A stretch of 64,000 nt of DNA from Psychrobacter immobilis (lineage in GTDB: Bacteria; Pseudomonadota; Gammaproteobacteria; Pseudomonadales; Moraxellaceae): positions 496,001 to 560,000 of the forward strand of contig NZ_CAJGZV010000001.1 in NCBI RefSeq assembly GCF_904846065.1, written 5' to 3'. The position numbers and the translations under genes are program-made. Position 1 is the stretch's first letter. Each line of letters starts with the position of its first letter. The notes beneath the pieces are model-generated. The model was given only the letters and a program-made list of their open reading frames with translations. It had not been told where the DNA came from and made no database searches. Positions 53,298-62,120 of this stretch are shown one piece after another.

Positions 53298-54031
53298 TAG
53301 TTGGGCATTCCTTTTAGTTGTAATTAATAATAAGGCTCAAATATAAGTTAATAATTCCATGCAGCTCTGACGTAATAATGGATCATGCAACGATACTAAA
53401 TAATGTGTCGCTAGTTTTTTGTAGACAGTTTCTTAGAAACCATCGAGTCTGCTTAGAATTTTTCTTCGTTAAGCGGCAGTTTGACTGTCTTGTCTGAACG
53501 ACCTGCTCATATGAATGACTTAAAAATAGAGTGCGGACGCTACATCATAGTTAACTGATTATAAATCTGATACGATGTCAATATCGCATAATGAACTAAG
53601 TGTAGTGTTTTCGGTTGTTTCTAATATGTCTTAATTACATTAAGCTGTTAAGAGCCTTATTCTACCAGTCATCGATAAAAATTTCATCCTTTCTATACAA
53701 ACACTGCCTGCTAATATTCGTCATAAAAGGATGAATAATACAATCATTATTCAAAAAACTGCCAGTCATATCATAGATATGAGTCGTGACTAAGTGATTC
53801 TTACTCTTCTGTCAGAAATGAGCTGACAAACCAAATTATCTATGTTTTTAGAGGTGACTGTATTGGGATGGCTTTTATTATCGAGAGCGCATTGTTATCT
53901 ATTTTATTCGTAATATCTGAAAATGATGAGAGCATAATTGTGACAGAGTTTGAGTAGAATTTTGCTAGGCCAGTCATATACGAAACAAGGTATAAAAAAC
54001 TACGCCCATATAAAAATAAATAGTGAGTATT
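53298..54031. other. Long divergent spacer upstream of monomeric icd
   Basis: About 730 bases carrying the promoters of monomeric icd and of the acyltransferase-like gene. AT-rich. I found no open frame with a ribosome-binding site, no strong hairpin and no clear operator. Confidence 0.5.
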
Positions 54032-55402
54032 ATGAGTTTACAATATGCATTACTCAATGACACCAGCTGGCAGAGTCAAGCAGACTGGCAAACCCCCGAT
54101 ACCCCTTTTATGTCGTTTGCTTTTTGGCAAGCGTTAGCTGACACTGGCGCGATTGGTGAGCAGGCAGGCTGGTTGCCGATATTTGTGTTGGTACATCGTG
54201 TCGCAAATAGTCAAAGCGACAGCTCGATAGACCACGCTGATCATAATGAAAACCATAGCGAAAACCATTCTGCGATTAACGAAGCTGCGCAAACAGTCAC
54301 GCATCCTGTGGCGGTGTTGCCAGTATTCCTAAAAGGTCATCATCGTGGCGAGTTTGTGTTTGACCATTCATGGGCAGAAGCTTATGCGCGTTATGGGGTG
54401 GATTATTATCCAAGGCTGGTCACCAGCGTGCCCTATACACCGATTACGGGTCAGCGGCTTTGGTTGGCAAAAGGTGAGACGTTAACCACCGATATCATAA
54501 AGACAGCTATCGCAGGCGTCGATGATATTGCTCAGCAAGTAGGTGCCTCAAGCTGGCACGGATTATTCATTACGCCTGAATTGGCTACAATTGCCACGGC
54601 ATCTATGCCTACTGATATTGATGTAGCGCATTTGCTAGCCGCTCAAGATAATGGTTTAGAATCAACCGCAATTGACATGCCCATACTGGAACGTCAAGGC
54701 TGCCAGTTCTTATGGCAAAATAAAGACTTGCTACAAGACTGCCAACCGTTTGCTGATTTTGAAGCATTCTTAGCGACGCTAAAAGCCAAAAAACGTAAAA
54801 CCATCCGTGCTGAGCGTCGTAAGGTCGCCGAGCAAGGCATCATTTGCCAACGTAAATGCGGTGCCGCTATTACTGACGAGGACTGGAAAGCCTTTTATCA
54901 TTGTTATGTGATGACCTATGCAGTACGTGGACAACAGCCTTATTTGACAATAGATTTTTTTATGGCACTGGCAGCGACTATGTCTGAGCACTTAATGCTC
55001 GCACAAGCGTTAGATGCCTCTGGAGAAATTATCGCCAGTAGCTTGTTTTTATACGATGATCGCCATAGCGAAAATGCCACTCTTTATGGTCGCTATTGGG
55101 GAGCACTGGGTGAGTACGACAGTTTACACTTTGAGCTGTGTTATTATCAAGGTTTAGAGTTTGCCATCGAGCAAGGGCTTAAGTATTTTGATCCGGGTAC
55201 GCAAGGCGAGCATAAGCTGGTTCGTGGTTTTATTCCAACGACGACACACTCTATCCACCGTATTTATGACCCACGTTTTGTGCCAGCTATCGCCAATTTT
55301 TGCGCCCAAGACCGTGAGCATATGGCGCAGTATCGTCAGCAAGCGTTTGAGGCATTGCCCTTTAATGCGGATAATATGCCAGCCTTTGATACCAATCAAT
55401 AG
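54032..55402 (+). CDS. FemAB-like/GNAT acyltransferase family protein (DUF482)
   Basis: 456 residues from the ATG with GTGAG upstream; a GTG three codons earlier is possible. Landmarks of the PF04339/DUF482 family: FMSFAFWQALADTGAIG, HPVAVLPVFLKGHHRGEFVFDHSWAEAY, KKRKTIRAERRKV, NATLYGRYWGALGEYDSLHFELCYYQGLEFAIEQG and DPGTQGEHKLVRGF. The fold is a double GNAT related to FemABX peptidyl transferases, but the substrate is unknown. A polar His/Asn-rich insert (about residues 60-85) looks lineage-specific. It is probably cytoplasmic. ubiC follows 65 bases downstream. Confidence 0.85.
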   Translation: MSLQYALLNDTSWQSQADWQTPDTPFMSFAFWQALADTGAIGEQAGWLPIFVLVHRVANSQSDSSIDHADHNENHSENHSAINEAAQTVTHPVAVLPVFLKGHHRGEFVFDHSWAEAYARYGVDYYPRLVTSVPYTPITGQRLWLAKGETLTTDIIKTAIAGVDDIAQQVGASSWHGLFITPELATIATASMPTDIDVAHLLAAQDNGLESTAIDMPILERQGCQFLWQNKDLLQDCQPFADFEAFLATLKAKKRKTIRAERRKVAEQGIICQRKCGAAITDEDWKAFYHCYVMTYAVRGQQPYLTIDFFMALAATMSEHLMLAQALDASGEIIASSLFLYDDRHSENATLYGRYWGALGEYDSLHFELCYYQGLEFAIEQGLKYFDPGTQGEHKLVRGFIPTTTHSIHRIYDPRFVPAIANFCAQDREHMAQYRQQAFEALPFNADNMPAFDTNQ

Positions 55403-55467
55403 GCTTTGCTTAATACGCCTACCGCTCGCTTTCTTTTTTATTATTATGTCACTATTAGCCGTTAACT

Positions 55468-55971
55468 ATGTCCAGTACTCCTTTTATTTGTCTTACTCAT
55501 TTGTCTCCTCCTAGTGAGCTACTCTCGTGGCTCAATGTCGCAGGCTCTCTCACGGCGGTGTTGGAAGTGAAAGCAGGGCAGCCCTTGCGCGTGGAGCGTA
55601 GCTTTGAGGGCTACCGATTGCTGTCATTGGCACAAAAAAAACAATTGAATGTCACAGGTGCCATGCTGAATCGTCCCATGCTAGCATGGGTGCGTGAAGC
55701 GCAACTATATGGCAATGACGCACGCCCGTGGGTGGCCGCGCAAAGTATCTTTCCGTTACCCAGTCTCAAAGGTAACGCCCGCCGTCTACAGCAGCTAAAA
55801 GGCACACCTATCGGTTATGTGTTATTTAAACGCAGTCGGACTTTGCCCAATCAGCGTTTTATCCAGCAGACAAGTGAGGGCTGGCAACGGCAAACACGTT
55901 ACGATTGGTATGGTCGCCAGCTGCTGATCAGCGAAACTTTCTTGCCAGCATTTGTCACTACTGACAGTTAA
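55468..55971 (+). CDS. ubiC: Chorismate pyruvate-lyase UbiC
   Basis: Makes 4-hydroxybenzoate from chorismate, the first step of ubiquinone synthesis. 167 residues, the usual size. WLNVAGSLTAVLE, RPMLAWVREAQLYGNDARPWVAAQSIFPLPSL and the C-terminal YGRQLLISETFLPAF follow the UbiC pattern, including the active-site arginine in WVREAQL and glutamate in ISETFLP. No ubiA follows; the gene appears at the end of a short unit with the preceding acyltransferase-like gene. Confidence 0.88.
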   Translation: MSSTPFICLTHLSPPSELLSWLNVAGSLTAVLEVKAGQPLRVERSFEGYRLLSLAQKKQLNVTGAMLNRPMLAWVREAQLYGNDARPWVAAQSIFPLPSLKGNARRLQQLKGTPIGYVLFKRSRTLPNQRFIQQTSEGWQRQTRYDWYGRQLLISETFLPAFVTTDS

Positions 55972-56429
55972 ATATCCGTTAAGTAGCCAGCCAATATATA
56001 AATATCGCTAATAATCTGCTGACCAACAACAGGCTAGGAGCAATATGATAGCGGTAAACCATTTATTTTATTGGCTATTTATCTGCGTTATATCACCATT
56101 TAATTCACTCAGCTTACAGTGAGATTTTTTTGCGCTCACCGCACAAATTTTCATGTTACACTTAATGTTTAGCGATGATTTTGATGCCAACGCGTATCGA
56201 GTTTATTGCCGAATTGGACAAGTTAATGACAGGCCTATTGCCTCTGCTTACTCCTACTTATCTTTGCTAATAGACTCAATTCACAATAATGGTCATACCA
56301 TAAAACTGAGCGTAAAAGTACCGCTGGTACTTTGAGCGACGTTGACACAGTAATCGTTTTATTGTGGGCAGCCTATAAGCTTCTTTTCAACGACATTTTT
56401 CAATGACAGTCACTACCTAGGACATCACT
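55972..56429. other. Intergenic region upstream of glyA
   Basis: About 460 bases with the glyA promoter and leader. A small hairpin AAAGTACC-gct-GGTACTTT (56315-56333) lies about 97 bases before the ATG. A 60-codon frame at 56153-56335 runs through that hairpin and lacks a ribosome-binding site. I see no riboswitch-like structure. Confidence 0.5.
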
Positions 56430-57686
56430 ATGTTTAAAGATATTTCTATCAAAGATTTTGATCCAGTACTTGCTGAAGCGATGGCTGCAGAAAGCGTTCG
56501 TCAAGAAAACCATATCGAATTGATTGCGTCTGAAAACTACTGCTCGCAAGCAGTGATGGAAGCGCAAGGCACAGATCTAACCAACAAATACGCTGAAGGC
56601 TATCCTGGCAAGCGTTATTATGGTGGTTGTGAGCATGTAGACGTTGTAGAGCAATTGGCGATTGATCGTGCAAAAGAGTTGTTCGGTGCTGAGTACGTCA
56701 ACGTCCAGCCACATTCTGGTAGTCAAGCAAACTCTGCCGTATTTTTAGCGTTACTTGAAGCAAATGACACCGTACTAGGCATGAGCTTAGACGCAGGTGG
56801 TCACTTGACTCACGGCGCACACATTAACTTTTCAGGTCTGAACTACAATGCCGTACAGTACGGCTTGGTCGAAGGCACTGGTCTTATCGATTATGACCAA
56901 GTTGAAAGTTTAGCAAAAGAGCATAAGCCTAAAATGATTATTGCTGGTTTTTCAGCGTATTCACAGGTAGTCGATTGGGCACGTTTCCGTGAAATCGCTG
57001 ATGAAGTTGGTGCTTATTTGCTAGTAGATATGGCGCACGTTGCTGGTCTAGTTGCTGGTGGTGTTTATCCAAACCCAGTACCGTTCGCTGATGTGGTTAC
57101 AACGACTACACACAAAACCCTACGTGGTCCACGTTCAGGTATGATTTTGGCACGTGATGAAGTACTTGCTAAAAAGCTGAATTCTGCCGTATTCCCAGGT
57201 AACCAAGGCGGTCCGTTGATGCATGTCATCGCGGCAAAAGCGGTTTGCTTTAAAGAAGCGTTAGAAGATAACTTTTCTACTTATCAGCAGCAAGTGGTCA
57301 AAAATGCTAAAGCGATGGCAAAAGTGGTTCAAGACCGCGGCTATGAAATCATCTCTGGCGGTACTGAAAACCATCTCATGCTGATCAGCCTAGTTAAGCA
57401 AGAAATGACGGGTAAAGAGGCGGACAAATGGCTTGGCGATGCGCATATTACTGTGAATAAAAACGCCGTACCAAATGATCCAAAATCTCCGTTCGTGACG
57501 TCTGGTATCCGTATCGGTACGCCAGCAATCACTACTCGCGGCTTCAACGAAGCGCAAGCAGGTGATTTGGCAGGTTGGATTTGTGATGTACTAGATAGTC
57601 GCGGTGATGAAGCCGTCGCTACTGAAGTACGCGGTAAAGTAGAAGCGATCTGCAAAGAGTTACCAGTTTACGAAAAAAATCAGTAG
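56430..57686 (+). CDS. glyA: Serine hydroxymethyltransferase
   Basis: Interconverts serine and glycine and charges tetrahydrofolate with a one-carbon unit. 418 residues. [44 protein letters not shown] and the PLP lysine K229 in [16 protein letters not shown] are canonical. The C-terminus includes [11 protein letters not shown]. It is transcribed alone and ends at a clear terminator. No auxiliary purR-like site was recognised upstream. Confidence 0.97.
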   Translation: MFKDISIKDFDPVLAEAMAAESVRQENHIELIASENYCSQAVMEAQGTDLTNKYAEGYPGKRYYGGCEHVDVVEQLAIDRAKELFGAEYVNVQPHSGSQANSAVFLALLEANDTVLGMSLDAGGHLTHGAHINFSGLNYNAVQYGLVEGTGLIDYDQVESLAKEHKPKMIIAGFSAYSQVVDWARFREIADEVGAYLLVDMAHVAGLVAGGVYPNPVPFADVVTTTTHKTLRGPRSGMILARDEVLAKKLNSAVFPGNQGGPLMHVIAAKAVCFKEALEDNFSTYQQQVVKNAKAMAKVVQDRGYEIISGGTENHLMLISLVKQEMTGKEADKWLGDAHITVNKNAVPNDPKSPFVTSGIRIGTPAITTRGFNEAQAGDLAGWICDVLDSRGDEAVATEVRGKVEAICKELPVYEKNQ

Positions 57687-57721
57687 TTTTTGTTTGAGCA
57701 GTTTTAAACGTTGGTTAAAAT

Positions 57722-57756
57722 AAAAACCGCTTAGCGTTTGCTAGGCGGTTTTTTTG
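57722..57756 (+). terminator. Terminator after glyA
   Basis: Stem AAAAACCGC plus TTAGC / GCTAG plus GCGGTTTTT (57722-57735 with 57740-57753), four-base loop, T tail. Confidence 0.88.
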
Positions 57757-57848
57757 TGGTCAGCTGGTTTTGACTTTTTAGCTATCGCTGCTATCCGATT
57801 GTATCTGCCAGTTTAGGGTAAGTGAGCCGAAAGCAAAATAGAAATTAA

Positions 57849-58745
57849 CTATAAACCTAATCTATAGTTAATACGACCATGAGCTTCAAGGAGTACGTGG
57901 TATAGATATGCAACGCTAGCGACATTATTTTCTGGATGAGGATGTAACCTTCTGTTTCCTCCCCAACTAAAAGCTGACTTAGAGTCTTTTAAGAGCTTCA
58001 AAAACTGATTTCCTAGTGCGTCTCCATTGTCACTGTAGTAACTTGCATGTTTATAGTTCCAATCATTTCGAATTTTGTTAGGTGAATCCCAGCTTCTTTG
58101 TTCTTGACTCAATATATCTTTCAGTAAATTATTATGATGCAATAAACTATCATTTAAGTCTAAGTTTTTTAAGACAGCTTCTAGATTTTTCCATACAGCC
58201 TGATGTGGCTTAGGTGAGCTTTTAGAAAAATTTAACTTTATGAATCCATCATAAGCGGCTTGAGATACTTGTAATCTATAAGAATTATTGTAATCATCAA
58301 TTTTTTCATTAAATTCATGTGGTTTATCGTATTGAGAGTGACTCAGGATATATTCCATATCCTCTCTTGAAAAATTTACTATAAAACTTCCATAAAGTTT
58401 AGATATTTCATTAGCTAAGAAAAAGCTACAGTAATAAACGCTAACTAGTATCCATGCAACTTGTGATTTAGCTTGTACCAAATGATCTATACTTTCTTTT
58501 TGTTGCCTGATCCTTTCATTACAAAAGTAATAGTCAGATATTAATGCATGACTATAGCTATTAGAAGTAACCTCAATTGAAAAACTATGGTTATTCTCTA
58601 TTTCATAATCATGAATCTCAACCTTATCGACTAAGAAATTTTTAACCGTATCTTTTGCAAATGGTTTATTTGTAGAATTACAGGAAAAAGACTCTGTTAC
58701 TTGAACTTTTTTCAAGACTAAATTAGCAATTTCATGTCCAATCAT
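57849..58745 (-). CDS. HEPN-like protein, second gene of a DGQHR-associated pair (candidate RNase effector)
   Basis: 298 residues, no family I can name. A mostly helical protein: a middle stretch (about 85-120, KSQVAWILVSVYYCSFFLANEIS) looks like a buried helix or short membrane-like segment. Near the C-terminus R226-N-D-W-N-Y-K-H233 fits the R-x4-6-H signature of HEPN ribonucleases, including a polar residue after the Arg. The DNA is visibly more AT-rich than flanking housekeeping genes, with many Asn, Lys and Ile codons, suggesting transfer. It starts 2 bases after the stop of the DGQHR gene, so the two are coupled. A 10-bp inverted repeat (ATTAACTATA, 57844-57853 with 57863-57872) straddles the stop. 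HEPN assignment is an inference from one motif. Confidence 0.6.
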   Translation of the reverse strand: MIGHEIANLVLKKVQVTESFSCNSTNKPFAKDTVKNFLVDKVEIHDYEIENNHSFSIEVTSNSYSHALISDYYFCNERIRQQKESIDHLVQAKSQVAWILVSVYYCSFFLANEISKLYGSFIVNFSREDMEYILSHSQYDKPHEFNEKIDDYNNSYRLQVSQAAYDGFIKLNFSKSSPKPHQAVWKNLEAVLKNLDLNDSLLHHNNLLKDILSQEQRSWDSPNKIRNDWNYKHASYYSDNGDALGNQFLKLLKDSKSAFSWGGNRRLHPHPENNVASVAYLYHVLLEAHGRINYRLGL

Positions 58746-58747
58746 AT

Positions 58748-59737
58748 TTAAAATAGGTCTTCAGGTGCATTAAGTTTAGAAGCATGTAGCTCAACTAATA
58801 CTTTCATCTCTTGGGCAAGCGAATTAATAGCTTGTTGATTTGACCCCTGATGCTTTTCAAAGTCAATAATAGCTATACCTGATAAAATCTCTTCAAATGA
58901 GCTTTGCTTATAATTTTTAAAATAGGCCATTGAGTATTCACATATAGCCTCAAATATCTTGAAAATAGCTTGAAAAAAAGCTGAACTAGTTAGACGTTTA
59001 GGATCATCTTCAATTTTAATTAAAGTGTTTTCAACCGCATTTAGATAGTTAACCAATAGTGTTTTTTTAGACTCATAATCAAATTTATTAAGTATATAGC
59101 TTTCAATCAGTGGTTCTATAGAGGCTCTAAAAGGTACATGTGAAATTTTTCCAACTATTGACTTCGTAGGAGATATTTTATTGAAAAGTGCTGAGCTTGC
59201 GTCATTACCAAGGTCGTTAAATAGTCTACTAAGAACCTCATCTGTTGAGTCGGGCTCTGATAAAAATTTTAATAATTCAATTCTAAGTGTTTTTGGTACA
59301 CCCTTCTGATTAGAGTTTATATCTAAAAAATACTGAACTTCTTGTTTTAATTCTAAGTTAGTAAAAATACAGACAGGTAGGTATATTTCTTGTTCGCATT
59401 TACTTGCACCCCACAGTCTATGTTGTCCATCAATTACAAAAAGAGAGCTGCTATTGGGTTCTAATTCTAATTGCATACTTTGCTTATTATAACTAACATG
59501 AAAACCTTCTTGTGCACTAAGAATTATTGAACCAGGTATAATGTTTCCGTCATTAAGATATTGAGCAATATCATTGGCTCTCTTTTCGCTTAAAACTCGC
59601 TGATAACCTTTTTCACTATCTTGATCTACTCTAGAAACTTTTGAAATATTGAAAATTTTACTGGCTTCCATAACTGTCACATAGCATGGTGTATCTTCAG
59701 TACCGATGTTCCAAGCGGTATATCCATTAGCTTCCAT
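58748..59737 (-). CDS. DGQHR domain protein (DndB/ParB-like), first gene of a candidate defence pair
   Basis: 329 residues. The name-giving motif D103-G-Q-H-R107 sits in FVIDGQHRLWGA. Before it comes the usual N-terminal QR motif, GYQRVLSEKRANDIAQYL (about 45-61), and after it FLDINSNQKGVPKTL (about 143-157), the third family landmark. Known members include DndB, which regulates phosphorothioate DNA modification, and DpdB of the 7-deazaguanine system; stand-alone members are uncharacterised. No dndA-E or dpd genes are in the window. AAGAAGG seven bases before the ATG is a good ribosome-binding site. AT-rich like its partner. It likely acts on or senses nucleic acid; that is an inference. Confidence 0.8.
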   Translation of the reverse strand: MEANGYTAWNIGTEDTPCYVTVMEASKIFNISKVSRVDQDSEKGYQRVLSEKRANDIAQYLNDGNIIPGSIILSAQEGFHVSYNKQSMQLELEPNSSSLFVIDGQHRLWGASKCEQEIYLPVCIFTNLELKQEVQYFLDINSNQKGVPKTLRIELLKFLSEPDSTDEVLSRLFNDLGNDASSALFNKISPTKSIVGKISHVPFRASIEPLIESYILNKFDYESKKTLLVNYLNAVENTLIKIEDDPKRLTSSAFFQAIFKIFEAICEYSMAYFKNYKQSSFEEILSGIAIIDFEKHQGSNQQAINSLAQEMKVLVELHASKLNAPEDLF

Positions 59738-59956
59738 AATTTAACCTTCTTATTTATAATTAGAAATTATTCTAGGAGTTGAGTCATAAGAATGATAGCA
59801 TTCATATTTTATTATGTTATAGCCTACTATATACTTAAAATGGCTTTCTAGTATCGCCGTAGAATATCAGCTAGAGCGATAGTAAGAAAGCAAATATATT
59901 AACTGTTTAGGTTTTAATTGTACTTAGTTTCTTATCTCTGCTTAGATAGTCAAATC

Positions 59957-59991
59957 ATTAAGGCTTTTCTCTATTAAGGTTCAGCCTTAAT
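59957..59991. repeat. Overlapping hairpins upstream of the DGQHR gene
   Basis: ATTAAGG occurs at 59957-59963 and 59973-59979, and CCTTAAT at 59985-59991, so two alternative stems can form (the longer is ATTAAGGCT with AGCCTTAAT). The repeat lies five bases beyond the DUF2164 stop and may be its terminator or a leader structure of the DGQHR transcript. Confidence 0.4.
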
Positions 59992-59995
59992 CAAA

Positions 59996-60244
59996 CTAAT
60001 CCTTCTTCAGCGCATGACTGTCTTCTAATATGCCCATAAATCTCTCATATAACCAAGGTTCAGCATCATCGATGGCTTGGTTATATATTTTAGAGCCGAT
60101 CAAGTCCACCATAAAATCGAATAAGAACTTGGCAGGCAAATTACCGATATCCAAATCAAACTCTTCGCTCATATAATCTCTCAAATTATCTAACAGCGCT
60201 TCTTCCTCTTCCTTCGATAACTTGACAAGTTTGTCTTTACTCAT
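59996..60244 (-). CDS. DUF2164 family protein
   Basis: 82 residues, acidic. The family pattern is seen as LRDYMSEEFDLDIGNLPAKFLFDFMVDLIGSKIYNQAIDDAEPWLYERF: a conserved aromatic/acidic helix pair ending in YNQ-x2-D-A-x2-W. The function is unknown. GAGAGAA precedes the ATG. It sits between gltS and the DGQHR pair. Its base composition is closer to the housekeeping genes, so the transferred segment probably ends between 59738 and 59995. Confidence 0.82.
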   Translation of the reverse strand: MSKDKLVKLSKEEEEALLDNLRDYMSEEFDLDIGNLPAKFLFDFMVDLIGSKIYNQAIDDAEPWLYERFMGILEDSHALKKD

Positions 60245-60316
60245 ATCATTCTCTCAATACTAGGTAATGATCTAGCTTAGTTCAATCATACCTTTATAGG
60301 AAGGTTGAATAACCAA

Positions 60317-60353
60317 TAAAAAAGGCTGGGTTACGATAGCGTAGCCCAGCCTT
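60317..60353 (-). terminator. Terminator after gltS
   Basis: 14-bp stem AAGGCTGGG-TTACG / CGTAGCCCAGCCTT (60322-60335 with 60340-60353) with one wobble position, followed on the minus strand by a TTTTTT run. Confidence 0.88.
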
Positions 60354-60386
60354 ATTCAGGTTAATTCGACTTTATTGCTTATAAAA

Positions 60387-61661
60387 TTACATAAACGGCA
60401 GTTTAGTAAATATCTGCAAGATCGTCGCGTTGACGATATCGACAAAGAATGCACCAACCATTGGCACAATCAAAAACGCCTTAGGCGAAGGCAGATAGCG
60501 ATCCGTGACCGCCTGCATATTGGCAATCGCCGTTGGCGTCGCACCCATACCGAAACCACAATGTCCAGCTGACAAGACCGCTGCATCATAGTCTTTACCC
60601 ATCACCTTAAAGGTTATGAAATAGACATAAACAACCATAATGACCGTCTGTACCAATAAGATAATCAACACAGGGCCTGCCAAATCAGTCAGCTGCCATA
60701 GCTTCAATGACAGCAGCGCCATGGCTAAGAACAGACTCAAAGAAGCGTTACCAAATACGTCGATAGAGCGATCAAACATATCAAAATTAAAGATTGTGGT
60801 TAAGACATTACGAATAATCACACCACCTGCCAACGCCCAAACGAAGGTAGGTAGCTCAAACCACGTGCCTTGCGCAACAAGCGTCATGACATCGGCGAAG
60901 GCCAACGCTGCGGCAAACAATGCCAATGTCTCAATAGTAGAAGAGGCGGTGATAAAGCGCATGCTGTCAGGTCTTTCGAAAATTTCTTTATTGCTACTCG
61001 CCGAATCTTCATCATGTTTGGTGCTATAAAGCGACTGCGCACCAGCGACTTTTTCGATGTCACTAGGATTGGGATTGGCGGGTGTTGGTTTTAACCCCAG
61101 CTTTTGAATCAGACGACGGGCAACAGGACCACCAATGATACCACCAGCGACTAAGCCATAGGTGGCAACAGCGATACCAAGTGTCGTTGCACCGACCACA
61201 CCGTAATCTTGCTCCAAGGTGATACCCCAAGCGCCTGCCGTACCGTGACCACCAGTCAGAGCGATAGAACCTGTCACTAATCCAAGTAGTGGATCAAGTC
61301 CCAACGCGCTTGCCATGGCCACACCAACGACATCTTGCAAGACGATAAAAACGGACACAACGATGGTAAAAATCAACAATGGCGTACCACCGGCTTTGAG
61401 TCTACTAAAATCAGCACTCAAACCAATAGAGGCAAAAAACATCAGCATGGTCGCCGTCTGTAATCCTTGATGAAAGTTAAAGCTATATCCCCAAATGATA
61501 TTTAGAATATAGACCACTATTGCCGCGACCAAACCACCAGCAACAGGCTCTGGAATATTAAAATCTTCTAAGAATTTAATTTTCTTGACCAAAAAGCGCC
61601 CAAGCAGCAGCACTAGAGTGGCTAGTATCAGCGTGTAATAGCCGTTTAGGGTAATTTCCAT
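60387..61661 (-). CDS. gltS: Sodium/glutamate symporter GltS
   Basis: 424 residues, about ten to twelve hydrophobic segments. The two re-entrant GltS/ESS signatures are visible: GLVTGSIALTGGHGTAGAWG in the first half and AVLSAGHCGFGMGATPTAIANMQAVT in the second. It imports glutamate with Na+ across the inner membrane. A hydrophilic central loop (about 195-235) carries acidic and serine residues. AAGGA lies eight bases before the ATG. It is bounded by terminators on both sides, so it is not cotranscribed with the toxin/barstar pair upstream. Confidence 0.96.
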   Translation of the reverse strand: MEITLNGYYTLILATLVLLLGRFLVKKIKFLEDFNIPEPVAGGLVAAIVVYILNIIWGYSFNFHQGLQTATMLMFFASIGLSADFSRLKAGGTPLLIFTIVVSVFIVLQDVVGVAMASALGLDPLLGLVTGSIALTGGHGTAGAWGITLEQDYGVVGATTLGIAVATYGLVAGGIIGGPVARRLIQKLGLKPTPANPNPSDIEKVAGAQSLYSTKHDEDSASSNKEIFERPDSMRFITASSTIETLALFAAALAFADVMTLVAQGTWFELPTFVWALAGGVIIRNVLTTIFNFDMFDRSIDVFGNASLSLFLAMALLSLKLWQLTDLAGPVLIILLVQTVIMVVYVYFITFKVMGKDYDAAVLSAGHCGFGMGATPTAIANMQAVTDRYLPSPKAFLIVPMVGAFFVDIVNATILQIFTKLPFM

Positions 61662-61689
61662 ATATTAATCCTTTCTATAAAAATAAATT

Positions 61690-61733
61690 AACCTGAATTC
61701 GGGATAAATATGGTTTTATCTCGAATTCAGGTT
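61690..61733 (-). terminator. Strong terminator after the barstar gene
   Basis: A 19-base stem with a single G-T position (61690-61708 with 61715-61733; core CCTGAATTCG) and a six-base loop, followed on the minus strand by the T-rich AATTTATTTTTATAG. It closes the RNase-barstar unit before gltS. Confidence 0.85.
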
Positions 61734-61750
61734 TGTGTGGTGATTGGCGA

Positions 61751-62119
61751 CTAGGCATCATCCACGGACGGCATAATAACCCATAATTGCGGCTTGCCAA
61801 AATCTCTGTAGGCATCTTCAATGATGCTTTTGAAAACATTAAAATCTTCGGTGTTTATTTTTTTCACCGCTGTTAGATTCAGCATCAGGTGAGTCACTTC
61901 GCTGTCCGTTAAACAGTCCCATGCGCTATCCCAGTTATGTGAAAAATAGCTGGGAAAATCACAGGCATTGGCTAAGTTTGTTAATAATGTGGTTTTATTA
62001 AGTATCTCGTCTACCGGTATGTTAACAGTCTGAGCGGGCATGCTAGCATTTAGTGCTGTAGTTTTTTGGTTAATATCTTGGCCAAAACCCAGATTAATAT
62101 AGTGGATGGCTTTACTCAT
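61751..62119 (-). CDS. Barstar-family ribonuclease inhibitor (immunity protein)
   Basis: 122 residues. DFPSYFSHNWDSAWDCLTD (54-72) is the barstar signature; D64, W67 and D68 stand where barstar has the Asp-35, Trp-38 and Asp-39 that plug the RNase active site. The C-terminal strand pattern (LWVIMPSVDD) also fits. No signal peptide, so it is cytoplasmic. Its ATG lies one base after the stop of the RNase gene, and there is no independent ribosome-binding site, so translation is probably coupled. Its partner is expected to be the RNase Sa-type domain encoded just upstream. Confidence 0.9.
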   Translation of the reverse strand: MSKAIHYINLGFGQDINQKTTALNASMPAQTVNIPVDEILNKTTLLTNLANACDFPSYFSHNWDSAWDCLTDSEVTHLMLNLTAVKKINTEDFNVFKSIIEDAYRDFGKPQLWVIMPSVDDA

Positions 62120-62120
62120 A

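Noticed and set aside
56153..56335. 60-codon plus-strand frame before glyA
   Set aside because: It ends in a small hairpin, lacks a ribosome-binding site and shows no recognisable protein.
57849..59737. Classification of the pair as a Dnd phosphorothioation or Dpd deazaguanine system
   Set aside because: Only the DGQHR protein is shared; none of the modification or restriction genes is present in the window.
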